In this document: piece after piece, positions 10,301 to 20,229 of the stretch
Numbering within the stretch: position 1 is the stretch's first letter
Layout of the letters: each line of letters begins with the position of its first letter
NCBI GenBank assembly: GCA_964035575.1
Contig: OZ037895.1
Location: forward strand, 496,001 to 560,000
DNA length: 64,000 nucleotides
Origin: Rhynchopus sp. YZ270_cl-10
Taxonomy: Eukaryota > Euglenozoa > Diplonemea > Diplonemida > Diplonemidae
Direction of reading: 5' to 3'
Notes under the pieces: generated by a model
Told to the model about the DNA's origin: nothing
The model's database searches: none
The model's input: the letters and a program-made list of their open reading frames with translations, nothing else
Program-made: the position numbers and the translations under genes

Positions 10301-11190
10301 GCGAGCACATCACGCTGGTAGCGTTGGTCCCAACGGTCGCAGGGCATATCCAGACGGGGCAGGACTTTCATGGCAATAAGGCGAGCGATGCCGGTGGCTT
10401 TGTCGTGCATGCCGTCGTAGGTGGGTGCCCACTTTGCGTGAAGCCCTGCCGCATTTTCCCTCATGTGATAGTCCGTGCAAATGCCTTCTGCGAAGAGGTC
10501 CGACACAGCGGCATACAGTTTCGCCACGTTGACATCATTTTGTTTCTGCGCTGCAATTTGCCTCTCTACAAAACGACGCTGATGACGTTCATACTGCGCA
10601 TCCACCTTCGCCGCAGTGTCTCTTGCTGAACAAAAGGATCGATACCGCAGCGCCACCTCGGAACTCACCCAGGCACACCGTTCTGTCGTTGCCGATACCG
10701 GGTGTGCAGTGCAAAGGTCCCCCAAAGGCTTGCCCATCGACCTCGCAAACGCCATCCGCAAAGCTGCCTTCCTCGCCATACGCTCTGCGTACCACTGCTG
10801 CTTCCCCTCCTCCGTCCGCAAACTGTTTTTGTGAGCAGTCCTGTCATCCGCCCTCTTCGTTTGCGTCGCAAAAGAGTAGAGCGACGACTCATCATCGCAA
10901 TGGGTCACATACATCAGAAGGTCCAAAACCGCCTTAAGCGAGGCGACCTCCGGAATCGTTCCCAGATTTTGAAGAACAGCCTTGGGATGCGCCTTCCACA
11001 GCCACAGCAAGGAGCCCATGAAGAGACGGCGGTCGGTGTTCCCCTCTCTGACGGCACCGAAGCTGAAAATGACCTTTAGTGTCTTTGTGTTGTCCTCCTC
11101 CCATGCCATGCGAAGCGCAGTAGGCAAATCCATACCCTGTGCACTCCAGGTATGGCTGAACAAAGCATTGACCTTAGGTGTGTTTTGCAT
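7318..11190 (-). CDS. DUF2828-family protein with 16 VARIPG repeats
   Basis: A 1290-aa intronless frame. Residues 1 to about 560 match the DUF2828 family (TROVE/vWA-related): the family's LRMAWEEDNTKTLKVIF opening and the FMGSLLWLWKAHP segment are clear. A vWA-like strand (ACLIPVCGVTNF) lacks the DxSGS metal site normally found there. From about residue 650 to 1175 there are 16 units beginning VARIPG(H/R/Q)xW and containing SKAMQTLIKD; they alternate between 29 and 36 residues, the longer carrying an extra ALIDMGKA. Degenerate units flank the array. Repeat DNA copies are nearly identical, suggesting recent duplication or conversion. DUF2828 has no settled biochemical role; the tail may be a helical scaffold (inference). 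I start at the ATG at 11190, with AG at 11221-11220 after a C/T tract. A 72-codon extension upstream encodes a family B element and is unlikely to be protein. Confidence 0.85.
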   Translation of the reverse strand: MQNTPKVNALFSHTWSAQGMDLPTALRMAWEEDNTKTLKVIFSFGAVREGNTDRRLFMGSLLWLWKAHPKAVLQNLGTIPEVASLKAVLDLLMYVTHCDDESSLYSFATQTKRADDRTAHKNSLRTEEGKQQWYAERMARKAALRMAFARSMGKPLGDLCTAHPVSATTERCAWVSSEVALRYRSFCSARDTAAKVDAQYERHQRRFVERQIAAQKQNDVNVAKLYAAVSDLFAEGICTDYHMRENAAGLHAKWAPTYDGMHDKATGIARLIAMKVLPRLDMPCDRWDQRYQRDVLAIIRRRTELAESYVGKGEWASMGQTVRMAALCRDLYGKGFKERAPKAYAAAAAAAAPIAPQIAPSAMLERVEELYEKSTDEQSVADISAQWQAMENSALGCTRHKGLACLIPVCGVTNFEPNEKYGDASKTAVSLAMLLAKTNHAGHPFDRTIISWKGVLVPQTSGDVLQNTHAMKEQCAGCDNADYIRVFRAFLKYAVAGSFTEYEVEQAGLCFIYACPGEDEWDYVVSEVEGEYAAAGYRMPKVFMWSLGYELPNIDGRRVYLASGTSLVAAKGLLSADFSTGRSRYLWWRGQQWRLVRTYFLLCRDVCRKILALPGHIWEGVVELPSLVYGTAVDIAKALQTLVKDIFTGVARIPGHLWDAAVDVSKAMQTLIRDVFTALIDMGKAVARIPGHMWDAAVEGAKAMQTLGSDLYAAVARIPGHMWHIVIEISKTMPSIQDVLSVPLDMGKAVARIPGRVWNIVVDIAKALQTLVGDVFTAVARIPGRMWGVAVGVSKAMQTLIKDVFTALIDMGKAVARIPGHMWDAAVDVSKATQTLIKDIFTAVARIPGRVWDGTVSIAKAMQTLVKDVFTVLIDMGKAVARIPGQVWNIVVDIAKATQTLVGDMFAAVARIPGHLWDAAVDVSKAMQTLIRDVFTALIDMGKAVARIPGRVWNVAVDIAKAVQTLVGDVFTAVARIPGRMWGVAVDVSKAMQTLIRDVFTALIDMGKAVARIPGHMWDAAVDVSKAMQTLIKDIFTAVARIPGRVWDGTVSIAKAVQTLVKDVFTVLIDMGKAVARIPGQVWNIVVDIAKSVQTLVGDVFTAVARIPGRMWGAAVDVSKAMQTLIKDVFIALIDMGKAVARIPGHMWDAAVDVSKAMQALIKDIFTAMTDAGGAVLRLPGRAWQGAVSLADLTTEVLVQAYGGVVQFPWLERTHSLATRVAALPFDTVNGVRSWAGSGWGKAASSYDAFVVWWNVPSVSPTDQSFLMNHNVGERCHLYNDLSVPAVECP

Positions 11191-11240
11191 TATGTGAAAA
11201 TACCTTTTCTTTGATAATTCTGTGAGGGGAGGGGAGGGGG

Positions 11241-11292
11241 TTTTTTGAAAACTTGGTTGTATTAGTGTGGCCACCCTAGAGTGTGCTCCACT
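11241..11292 (-). repeat. family B short retroposon-like element
   Basis: Minus-strand sense: AGTGGAGCACACTCTAGGG, a second arm, then GTTTTC and an A-run. It folds as a compact hairpin in which CACTC pairs with GGGTG. It lies just upstream of the DUF2828 start. Confidence 0.75.
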
Positions 11293-11690
11293 AAAATTTT
11301 TTAAAGGAGAAGTGGAAAAAAAATGCTGGGTTCGAACATTCTGTGAGAGGATTGTACTGTTTGTATGGGAGTAGAGAAGTGCACTAACTTCTTCGTTTTG
11401 TTCCACCTAATCACAGAGAGAAAGTGATAAGTCTGTTGAGACAAGGTTGTAACTCATCCACTGATGGCTCTCAGCACGTTTGTTGTCACACATCATTCGG
11501 GAGTAGGAGCTCACTCCCCTGGGGCTGCTGAAAAGAGACACTTCAGTTGCCTTAAACTTTTATAGGTGGTAGAATATATCCCTATAGAAGCTAGCGTTGT
11601 AGAGTCAATCCCTGCCAACCAGAGACACTTCAGTTCCCATGAGAAGGGTTGAATAATGAGAGTTTTTTTGGGAGAAAAAAAATGTGTTCT

Positions 11691-11745
11691 TCTTTTTTTG
11701 ACAACTTAGTTGTATTAGTGTAGACACCCAAGGATGCGCTCCACA
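11691..11745 (-). repeat. family B element, diverged
   Basis: GACAACTTAGTTGTATTAGTG, then CACCCAAGGATGCGCTCCAC, preceded by a T-run; about 80% like the copy at 11.25 kb by eye. Confidence 0.65.
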
Positions 11746-12550
11746 ATATTTTTTCTTTCTCTTTTCATTCTGTAAAAAGTTTTTTTTTTTTCGTTTGAGA
11801 GAAATCTCGCTTAGTCACCAAAAGGAATGTCCCCCCACCTCCCTTGAGAAGGGAGCCTCTTCACGATCTCTTTCTGGTCGCAGTGTAAGGGGAGAGGGGT
11901 GGGTGGGAAGAAGAACGTGAAGATTTTTTTTTGACACAAAAAAAAAAATGAGGGTCAAATTCAGAGGCTTTTTTTTTGAACAGAACAGAACGAAACATAG
12001 CTGGAATAAAAAAATAACAAAATATTTTGGTCAAATTTGCCGTGAATCACTTTTTTTTTTTGCTGTGTTTAGCTGTGTTTAAAAACAATGCCATCTTAGT
12101 AAGGCAGGGCGACATGCTTGCAAAGCATGACATGACCCTCAAGACAGGTGGCAAAGAGATGAGACATTAGGAGCCCTGCCCGTTTATACCACATTTGACA
12201 GAATGGTTTGTTTTCGCACCACAAAGTGCGTTGTGCGAGATCCACCTCGCTGGAAACAATGTTAAAGTGTGGAAAGGGGGGCGGGTGTGGAAAAGAAAAC
12301 AAAACAAAATAAACAAAAAACTGGCCCAACTGGTAAGCAGACAAGCAACAACGGGGGAGGGGGAAGGGAGGGAGGGAGCAACGGGAAAAAGAAAACATGG
12401 ACACATCTCTCCAAAACCCAGTCCTCAAATCAAAAAAAAAACGGGATCCCCTTTTTGGGTGCACAACCAATGCAAGCACGCAGCCCACAAAAGCAAAAAA
12501 GGAAAGAATTGTTTAGATTCACCTTGATCATACAAAAGACTGGAAGATCT

Positions 12551-12582
12551 AAGACCTAAACCTCTCATATTTAGACGACCTT
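12551..12582 (-). repeat. family A hairpin with compensatory change
   Basis: Inner stem is CTAAA against TTTAG, so the G-C pair of the reference is replaced by A-T on both sides; loop CCTCTCATA. Confidence 0.65.
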
Positions 12583-12598
12583 GACAATATGAATGATT

Positions 12599-12633
12599 CA
12601 AAGTGCAAACACTCTCTGTGAACTACAGGCACT
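12599..12633 (-). repeat. family S element, short
   Basis: AAAGTGCAAACACTCTCTGTG with downstream CAGGCAC; GTGC and GCAC can pair. Confidence 0.5.
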
Positions 12634-12954
12634 ATTAAACCGAGGGCACATCATCCGCACGCCAAATAAAGGGTATTTGAAATGTGCAGAAAAATGCAGC
12701 TCTGCTGTGTTCACTGCAATAAATGCCAAGCTACAACCTGGTAAACAAATCTACCGTACCATTTTATCTCTCAACACAATGGACATTCAACATTCCACTT
12801 TTTTTTTTTTTGGAATTGTTCAATCAGTGTTTTTTCTAGGATTTGGAGTTTTTGGCTGACGGGGGTGCACAGGGCAAAAAAGTGCGTATATTTTTTTCCC
12901 CGCGGTTGACCATGCAACAGGGGATTAAAAAGGTTTTGGGGTTTTTCGCTGAAA

Positions 12955-13151
12955 CTCGGTCAAAACTCGGTCGAACCCGGGTCCCCAGCTCAAGTTGGGG
13001 GCCTCCGGCGGAATATGGGAATTCCTCAGTTATCCAACTGCGGAGTTCGGCACTTCATTGATATTTGCACTAGACACACGTGGCACGAAGTACCAGCCGG
13101 CGGTCATGGTACCCAAAGGTTCCTGGCGAAGCCACGGTACGCAACATTTCT
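12955..13151 (+). repeat. element E, copy 1
   Basis: About 195 bp from GAACCCGGGTCCCCAGCTCAA to GGCGAAGCCACGGTACGCAAC. An inverted copy lies at 60.64-60.83 kb. The terminal GGCGAAGCCACGGTACGCAAC block recurs at 13.2 kb and, diverged, at 42.5 kb. Confidence 0.75.
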
Positions 13152-13704
13152 AAGAAATGATGACATAAAATGGCACTTTCGTTGGTAATTATCTAAAATG
13201 AAAGTTTCTGGCGAAGCCACGGTACGCAACGTTTCAAAAAATTGCGCTTAAAATTGCACATTTTTACAGCCAAACAGAGAAGAGCTACACTTACAGCACC
13301 TGGGACGCAAAACAGTTATGTTTGCAGCTACGGAAACGCCGACTCCTTACTTCCTGGTGAGGCTCGCGAGAGCATGATGGGGAAGGTGAAGGGGGGGGCC
13401 GCTAGGGGGTGCGTGCACTCCCTTGAAATCTCAAAAAAGTCTGACGGGGGTGCGCGCGCACCCCCGCACCCCCTCCAGAAAAAACACTGGTTCAATTCTC
13501 TGAAGATAAAACAGGGAAACTGCAAGATAGCCGTTCTTTTTCGTACCAACATCTTTCAAAATCTCCTTCTTTTTTCGCAAACAGCACCAGGGGGACTCCC
13601 TTCACTGCCACATGATTCTCCCTCACAAAATCACAAAACCATAACCCCCACCCCCTTTCCCCCCCTTAAACCTATACACAAAACACCCCCCCCATCTCCC
13701 CCTT

Positions 13705-16470
13705 TTATGGAACCCTCTTCTCGCCCGGTTTGTCACCGAGGGGTGTGGCTTCAGGGGTGCCACGTTGCTCCGTGGGGTTGAAGGTTCCTGCGTTGGCGAA
13801 TGGATCCTCCTCCTCCCCTGCCTCTCTTGGTGGGGCTGCTGCAGCCCCGTCGTCGGTACTGCCATCACCTTTTATGTCTTTTTCTTCTCCCTTCTCTTCA
13901 ACGTTGAGTTGCTCCCTTTGCCGTTCAGCGTCAACAATGTTCTGGAAACGTTCCTTCGCAATCTCCTTAATGCCTTTGCTCTGTGTAGGGAATTTCTTCA
14001 TCACCTTTTTGAAGTCCTCCTTGGTCAAGACAAACATATCACAGTAGGTTCTGGCTACAATAGAAGCTGTCCGCTTGGTGTCATACAACAGCGCAATCTC
14101 ACCAAAGAAACCACCGTCCTTGAGGGTGAAGACGACTTTGTCGTCGTCGGAAACAACGTTGAGTTCGCCTCGGGAGACAAAAAACATCTCCGTCCCAACT
14201 TCTCCCTTTCTGACAACAAAGGAGTTCGGCAGACAGACCCGAGGTTTCAAACACTTTACAATCTCGTTGATGAACTCAGTGTCGTCCTTGCACTGCTGGA
14301 AGAGCGGCACCTTCTTGATGATCTCGCTGTTGAGGATGACGCTCATCTTGTTCTTGAGGTAGGGCGGGAGGTCGTCGAGCACCTTGTTCTTGTCCAGCCC
14401 CTTCCCGCTCTTCCAGAGGTACGTGTAGTAGTTGCGGACCTCGTTCTGCAGGTCCTGTGGGATGCGTTTGTACTTCATGTAATCGTTGATCCCGTCCATC
14501 TTCTGTCTGAAGTACAACGCAGAACTGTCGAGGTTTGTCACCAGAGAGCCGACAGTACCTGAAGGAGGGGTGAAGAGAAGGGTGAAGAGGGGGGTAGAGT
14601 TGGATATATAAAAGACAAGTTGAAAGTTGAAAAATTGAAAGCGCGCTGAAACACCAGATCAGGTACCAAATATATTTGGATTTCTTGGCAACTGTCGTCA
14701 TGTTTTGTCGAAACCTACGGAGGGCTTGCAGCATGTGAGCAAAAAGTGAAGTGTGGCATCAGGGGGGCATGTGTGATGTGTTCATACCAATGATAGTCGC
14801 GAAAAGGCTGATTCCAACCATGGTGACGCCAATAGAGAAGATGGTCTCAAGCTGTGGTGTTGTGAGGATGGGGGAACAAAGAAAAGTTTATATGATGATC
14901 CTAAGCCTCTGGTGCTTACAGTCCCGACTGTACGGTGTCGCGCAGTTTTCGGAATCGTGGGCGAAAAAACACCTACGCAAAGAGGGGTTCCGAGCGCAGC
15001 CACCACGTCTCAGACAGTGACGGCCAAGCAGGTCGCCGAGGAGGGCGAACATTGGTTCCGAGAGTTGGAGGAGTAGTGCGGCTCGGATCGCCGCCTTATG
15101 TTTAACGTTGACGAATTCTTCGTTAAGTTGGAGCCGCAGCATAAGTGGACCTGGGAAAGAACAGGGAGAGGATCGCGCGACGGATTTTTGTTGCAATGCA
15201 GTGTACAGACAGGTAGTGCTAGACTTCGTCAACAACGTGGCAAGGAGGTCCGGAGTGTCCGTCAGCCAGTCCCCTTTTCATCCCATCAAAAGGAAAAAGG
15301 GGGGCAATTCAGAAAAAGCAGCCACATCATCATCGGGACTGTAGTCACCTTGAGCAAATTCTATTTTTGAAGCGTGTTGAGAAGAGTGACGTCCGGGCAA
15401 CCAGCAGCGCACAGGATGTGTTGTGAGACAGCATGCCTGGCCACAGCAGTCGAGATAATGTTGTGGTGTCCATTTACGTTGTTGCAGACGAACGTTTCTC
15501 TTGAAGATGAAACAAGGGGGATGGAAAAACTCATACCTGCGTGTGCGGGTTGGTGTTGTTGTAACCTGTCATAGTGACGAACGACCAATAAAAGGCACGA
15601 ATGTACTTCGACCCGAGCGTACGCCTCAAAATTTCGTTGGTTCCGGTGAAGTCAACCTTCGCCTGCAGGTAATTTTTGTTTTGATAAAAATAGGAAAAAA
15701 CTCGTTTTCCCCCCCCCCCTTTACAACACACGACAACCTACTTCCCAAAAATATAACCACCCCTCCAACACGGGCAGCAACAAGCAAAATCATAACAAGG
15801 GGATCCTTCACATCATCCTTCTACCCCCACAGTACTCACAATCAGACAACACCCTCCCCCCCTACACCAAAAGACATACATCGTCACCCTCGATGAGGAT
15901 TACCAGGAAAAACGCACAGCCGATGAAATGCGCCAAGAAGAGAATGACAAAGGTGGACTTGAAGATACGGATAACAGAGGGCTTGAGGGAGGTCACCTTT
16001 TCCCACTGCGAGAAGTAGTACGTGAGACGGCCCATTCGGATGAGACGGTTTGCTCTGTATGCTGGGTGGTAGCGGTGGGTGATGAGTGCGATGCATTCAA
16101 AGGGAAACACAGAGATCACATCTGCGACGAACCAGCCCCGGAGGTAGTGCCGAAGGATGACACCACGGTCTTTGATGACCTCACCATCGACTTCAAAGGT
16201 GGTCATCATGCACACAACGATGTCCAGACTCAGAAGCGTGTCGCAAATGATATCCACAGCCAGCCAATTCTGCCACTCCTTAATCAAAAACCCCAGCCGC
16301 AGAGGCACGACAACAATGATCAACACTACTGTCGCAAAAATCAAAATATCCCATCGGTTCCTGTTAATATCCTCGGGTGCAAACAGAAAAGGGTCGTTGC
16401 TTCGTGGGTCCTTCGAAAGAGAGGTGACCGGGGAACGCCCAAAGCAGTTCTTCAACGCTGCGATGACCAT
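13705..16470 (-). CDS. cyclic-nucleotide-gated cation channel, four exons
   Basis: Exons 16470-15880, 15662-15537, 14851-14788 and 14558-13705 join in frame to 544 aa; introns have GTATG-type donors and AG acceptors. Exon 1 encodes S1-S5; S4 has a short arginine series (RANRLIRMGRL) and the CNG-like WEKVTSLKPSVIRI follows. Exon 2 has the pore helix and filter region (FYWSFVTMTGYNNTNP, residues about 225-236). Exon 3 is S6 (ETIFSIGVTMVGISLFATII), exon 4 the C-linker (GSLVTNLDSS on) and a cyclic-nucleotide-binding domain at about 365-465 with FGEIALLYDTKRTASI, which keeps the Glu and Arg that hold the cyclic phosphate. The charged tail is disordered. The filter reads TGYNN, not the GYG of K+/HCN channels nor the IGET of vertebrate CNG channels, so selectivity cannot be assumed. 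Product: plasma or ciliary membrane tetramer gated by cAMP/cGMP (family knowledge). An AG lies 3 nt before the ATG after a pyrimidine run. Confidence 0.88.
14886..14924 (-). repeat. family A hairpin inside channel intron 2
   Basis: GTTTATATGATGATCCTAAG, then CCTCTGGTGCTTACAGTC. It lies within the 685-nt intron between exons 2 and 3 of the channel gene, in the same sense as the intergenic copies, so it is transcribed in the foldable orientation. Confidence 0.75.
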
Positions 16471-16474
16471 GGCT

Positions 16475-17694
16475 CAATGTTTTGTGTAAAAAAAGGGGGG
16501 GAAAGAAAAAGAAAAAAAATGTAAAAGTTCTCTGTGATTTTGTTGAATGGGTAAGGGCCGTTGGTAGCTGCTATTTTAAAAAAGGGGTGTGGTGGTGGTG
16601 GTTGTGATACATAGAGTCTAGAGGAGGGGGAGATTTTTGTTATAATTTCTGTAGTATTTTGAAGGGAGAGAAAACAAATCCCACCCCCCTTTTTCCACTT
16701 TGCCTTGGTCACTTTTTCTCTAAGGTAAAGTGAAAAAAGGGAAAAAAATGATAAAGGCAAAGGAAGAAAAAAAGGGGGAGAAATTTTAGACACCCTCCCT
16801 CTTCCCTACTCCTATATCACGCAGTACCGCCCTACCCACCCCTGTATGTTTTCCCCTTTACCAAACAAGAAAAGCCGTGTACGATCACCCGGGTTTCTTT
16901 TCCGTGTGGATTTTTTTTTGTTGTCGTTTACGTCGATATTCCAGTAAATTGCTGTGCTGGCAAAGTGGGTTCTGTGCCATCGGTACCTTTAAAAAAAAAA
17001 ACGAAGAGTTTCTGTGAAGACATTGAGACAAAAAAATAGGGACACAGAATTGCCCTGTTTAAAAAAAATACGTTTTTTTTCCCGCTGTACGAGAACGTGG
17101 CGTGGTTGTTCCTGGACTTTAAAGACCCATCCTGACACTTGCTTACCAGAAAGTTGTAAGCAGGTACACAGTCAAGGGGTGAGCCACGCGTCCTGGAAAG
17201 AAAAAAAAATGGAAGGTGGACCTGCCCTATCAGAAAAATGGTGGTTGTTAGTACAACCTCAAGAGACAGGGTTTGCAACTGAGACAGAAATAGTAACTCT
17301 GATAGGTAAAAAGAAAAAAGGGTTTTTTTTTTCGTTGCTCAATTACCCTGTTTGAGGGGGCGTGGATCTGAACTATTTCTCCTTTTTAGGTATAAAAAAC
17401 AAAACAAACAAATACATGGTGCAGACCCTAAGAAAAGTAGGTAAGATAATTCCTTCTCTCGCGCTAAATTTTTCCACCTTACAAAGATGAAAAAGAAAAC
17501 ACGCTCTGCAGAATGCAGTCACATAGCATTCCTTTAAGAAAAGAGGCAGCAAAACCTCAAAGAAAAAAAGTCTCACACCTCACCCTGGACAACCCTCACC
17601 CTGCTTTCAGACACCCACCTCTGAAAGTCTTATGGATTATCTTGTTTGGAAATGACCCAAGAATTGATTTTTCAAACTACATTTTCAGAAAAAT
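16475..17694. other. intergenic DNA, no feature recognised
   Basis: C/T-rich on the minus strand near 16.5-16.8 kb, as expected upstream of the channel start; otherwise homopolymer-rich. I see no hairpin family member or gene. Confidence 0.6.
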
Positions 17695-19728
17695 CTACCC
17701 CTTTTTCCCCCCCTTCCGAGGCCTCCCACCCTTATTCTTCGGAACCCCGTTGGGTACTTCTGCGCCGCCTTTTGCACCATCTGTAGCTGAAACGGACACT
17801 ACCACATTTTTGCTTTGCTTTGCGGCAGGATTCTTCTTTGGGGCAGGTTTTTTCGCAGGTTTCGTTGCTACCTTTGCCACTGTTGCCACTTTCCCCTTCT
17901 TGGTTTCCTCGGAATCTTCTTTGGCGACCTTGCGTCTCTTTGCAGGTGGGTCTGGACTGGAGGGTCCACGCTTCTTTCCCTTTGCTTGCTTGCCATTTCC
18001 ATGGGTGGGTTTCGTCTGTTTTGTCTTGGTTTCTTTCCCTTTGCCAATCCTCGCCGCCTTCACCCTGTCGACAGAGAGATATCTCTGCGGCACAATGTAC
18101 TGCGAGAACACCCCGCGTTGGGTGGGTTCCGCCTCCTCCTCCTCTTCCTCCTCTTCTTCTTCCTCCTCCTCCTCGTCGTCCTCTTCGGGCATAGGAGACA
18201 TACGCTGACGGATCAATCTTGCGAATTCTTGGCAGTCCCCTTCATAAGTTTGCGAAAAAGATAGTGCAGGGTGGTTGTCAACGATGGTACCCGCGTTTTT
18301 GTCGACAACGAGATGCAGAATGTGTCTTTGCGAGAGGGAGATGAGAGTAGCGAGCGGGTTGACGGTGAGGGAGGTGCCGATGACAAGCATAGCGTCGGCA
18401 CGGCGGAAGTCCTGTGTGATGGCTTCCGGGCAGAGGTGTGCGTCTTCGCCGTAGAAAACGATGTCAGGTTTGAGCAGCCCGTTGATGGGTGGCAGGTCTT
18501 CCCATGGGGGTGCTTCGTCATCGCTGTCTTCGGTGTGCTGGGTGCGACGTTGTGCTTTGGTTTCGTAGAGCCCCGTAGCCCGCCGGTTTGCCGGTACGCA
18601 ATAAAGACAGAAGGGAACCTCGCCCCGCATCAAAACCCGTTTAAAATAGGAAATAGGTGAAGTTTTGTTGCATGTGACGCATCTCGCCCTTTTTGTAGTC
18701 CCATGAATATTCGCCACCTTCTTCACCCCCGCCTTAGCCTCTAAACCATCAAAATTTTGCGTCAAAATCGTGCGAATCGCTCCACGACGCTCTAAGTCAC
18801 GCAGCATTTTATGGACTTCTGTCGGTTGAAACTCCTGCTTCATGTTATCCATGAAGTATTGGAGGTATGGGACGGGACGGCGGCGGAAGAACTCTAGGCT
18901 GTAGAGGTTTTCTACACGACCGCACATTTTTCTTTTTAGGGGCAAATCTTCGTAAAGCCCACCATCACCGCGGAACGATTTATAGCCTGCGGCAGTCGAG
19001 GCACCTGCTCCGAGAATGACAATAATGTTCTTCTTCGTCAACAAGCTGGCAGCAGTCTCATCAAAGTGACGACTATCCTCCTCCGTCTCCCCCAACAACG
19101 GAAGCGAGGAGGGCCGCTCCTGCGACGACCGCTCTGTCTGCACCACATCCTCGCTCGCTGCATCGCCCCCATCCTTGGCAGAGACGTATCCACACCCATC
19201 CTTAGTAAAGAACAAACTGCAGCGGTACTCCGTATTAAGTAGTACACAGGGCTTTGGAGAAACGCAATGACATTGTGGGGGAACCGCTGCGTCCATCGAT
19301 TCCAAAGAAAGCATGACCGAGGTTTGCGTCGCAAACCCTAGCATCGGCGTCTGGATCGGGCAGGAATCATGGCTGTCTTCTGCGAGAACGCCTTGTTGCT
19401 GTGGTGCTTCGGACACCCCATTCCCTTCGAGGATGAGGGAATCGCTGTACACGCTGGAAGCATCGATAGAAAGTAAAGACGCCTCGTCTGCATGGGATGC
19501 AGAGACCGACGCACCACCAGCACCCCCAAACGGGAGCAAATACTGCGAGTGCAGAGGCATCTCCATCCCCGTCTCCCCAATCTCATCCATTTCATCCATA
19601 GCATCTAACACCCCACCATCGGGCACATTCTCCTCATCAACCACACCCTCTGCTGGCCATTCAATCGGTACTGAAGGAAGTGGTGGCGGTGGCGGTGGTG
19701 GTGGTAGCGGGTTAGATTGAGAGTCCAT
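17695..19728 (-). CDS. Sir2-family NAD+-dependent protein deacetylase
   Basis: A 677-aa intronless protein. The Sir2 core spans about 234-510: GAGASTAAG and FRGDGGLYE (NAD+ binding), TQNFDGLE, NIHGT with the catalytic His near 338, zinc ligands CVTC and FCLYC, LKPDIVFYGE, and GTSLTVNPLA. A spacer (about 380-420) between the second zinc pair and LKPDIVFYGE is longer than usual. The N-terminal 230 residues are low-complexity (proline run near the start). After the core comes an unbroken acidic stretch (Asp/Glu, about 513-532) and then a lysine-rich tail ending GGRPRKGGKKG, an AT-hook-like motif. Sirtuins remove acyl groups from lysines, producing nicotinamide and O-acetyl-ADP-ribose; the basic tail argues for a nuclear, DNA-contacting enzyme (inference). 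All active-site motifs look intact. Upstream is a family B copy and then low-complexity DNA. Confidence 0.92.
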   Translation of the reverse strand: MDSQSNPLPPPPPPPPLPSVPIEWPAEGVVDEENVPDGGVLDAMDEMDEIGETGMEMPLHSQYLLPFGGAGGASVSASHADEASLLSIDASSVYSDSLILEGNGVSEAPQQQGVLAEDSHDSCPIQTPMLGFATQTSVMLSLESMDAAVPPQCHCVSPKPCVLLNTEYRCSLFFTKDGCGYVSAKDGGDAASEDVVQTERSSQERPSSLPLLGETEEDSRHFDETAASLLTKKNIIVILGAGASTAAGYKSFRGDGGLYEDLPLKRKMCGRVENLYSLEFFRRRPVPYLQYFMDNMKQEFQPTEVHKMLRDLERRGAIRTILTQNFDGLEAKAGVKKVANIHGTTKRARCVTCNKTSPISYFKRVLMRGEVPFCLYCVPANRRATGLYETKAQRRTQHTEDSDDEAPPWEDLPPINGLLKPDIVFYGEDAHLCPEAITQDFRRADAMLVIGTSLTVNPLATLISLSQRHILHLVVDKNAGTIVDNHPALSFSQTYEGDCQEFARLIRQRMSPMPEEDDEEEEEEEEEEEEEEAEPTQRGVFSQYIVPQRYLSVDRVKAARIGKGKETKTKQTKPTHGNGKQAKGKKRGPSSPDPPAKRRKVAKEDSEETKKGKVATVAKVATKPAKKPAPKKNPAAKQSKNVVVSVSATDGAKGGAEVPNGVPKNKGGRPRKGGKKG

Positions 19729-19820
19729 TTGCTATTATTTCCTATTGCCTCGTTCTTCTCATTGTCGGGAGGGGGTATTGGGTGTGTTTTTTTTTCTGAA
19801 AAGGTGTTTTTTTTTTTTTT

Positions 19821-19870
19821 TTTTGAAAACTTGGTTGTATTAGTGTAGCCACCCTAGAGTGTGCTCCACT
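19821..19870 (-). repeat. family B element
   Basis: Near-identical to the 11.25-kb copy, with a long T-run on the plus-strand left (A-tail on the minus strand). Confidence 0.8.
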
Positions 19871-20229
19871 ATTTTTTTTTGTTAAGAGGAGAAGCAGGAG
19901 GAGGAAGAAGAGGAAGAGAAAGGGTTGGTAATGAAAATAGATTGGTGCGGTCCCGGGGGCCTGTCAAATGACGGTGTTATCAGGAGGGTCAGAATAAAGA
20001 TATCACAATCTAATCCACGAAGCTACCATTGAGGGGAGAAGGTGTGGATATGGAAAAAAAAAGGTGGGGGAAGGAACATGATATGGTTCTATTGGGAAAA
20101 GAAAAGAAAAAAAAAAGAGGAAAATATACGGAACGTATAACACCCCCCAACTCACCCCCAACCCATACCCCCCCAGACTCTAGAAAGTTTTCAAAACAAA
20201 AAAAAAAACCATGAGAAAACTTGAAACAT

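Larger units (their letters stand above)
11407..13704. other. intergenic DNA, repeats and homopolymer runs
   Basis: No supported gene. It contains a second, diverged family B copy, one family A and one family S hairpin, and element E with a partial tandem copy of its end. Confidence 0.65.

Noticed and set aside
15361-15530. Extra channel exon (frame with ETFVCNNVNGHH)
   Set aside because: Exon 2 joins in phase directly to the S6 exon at 14851, matching the family; this segment is intronic.
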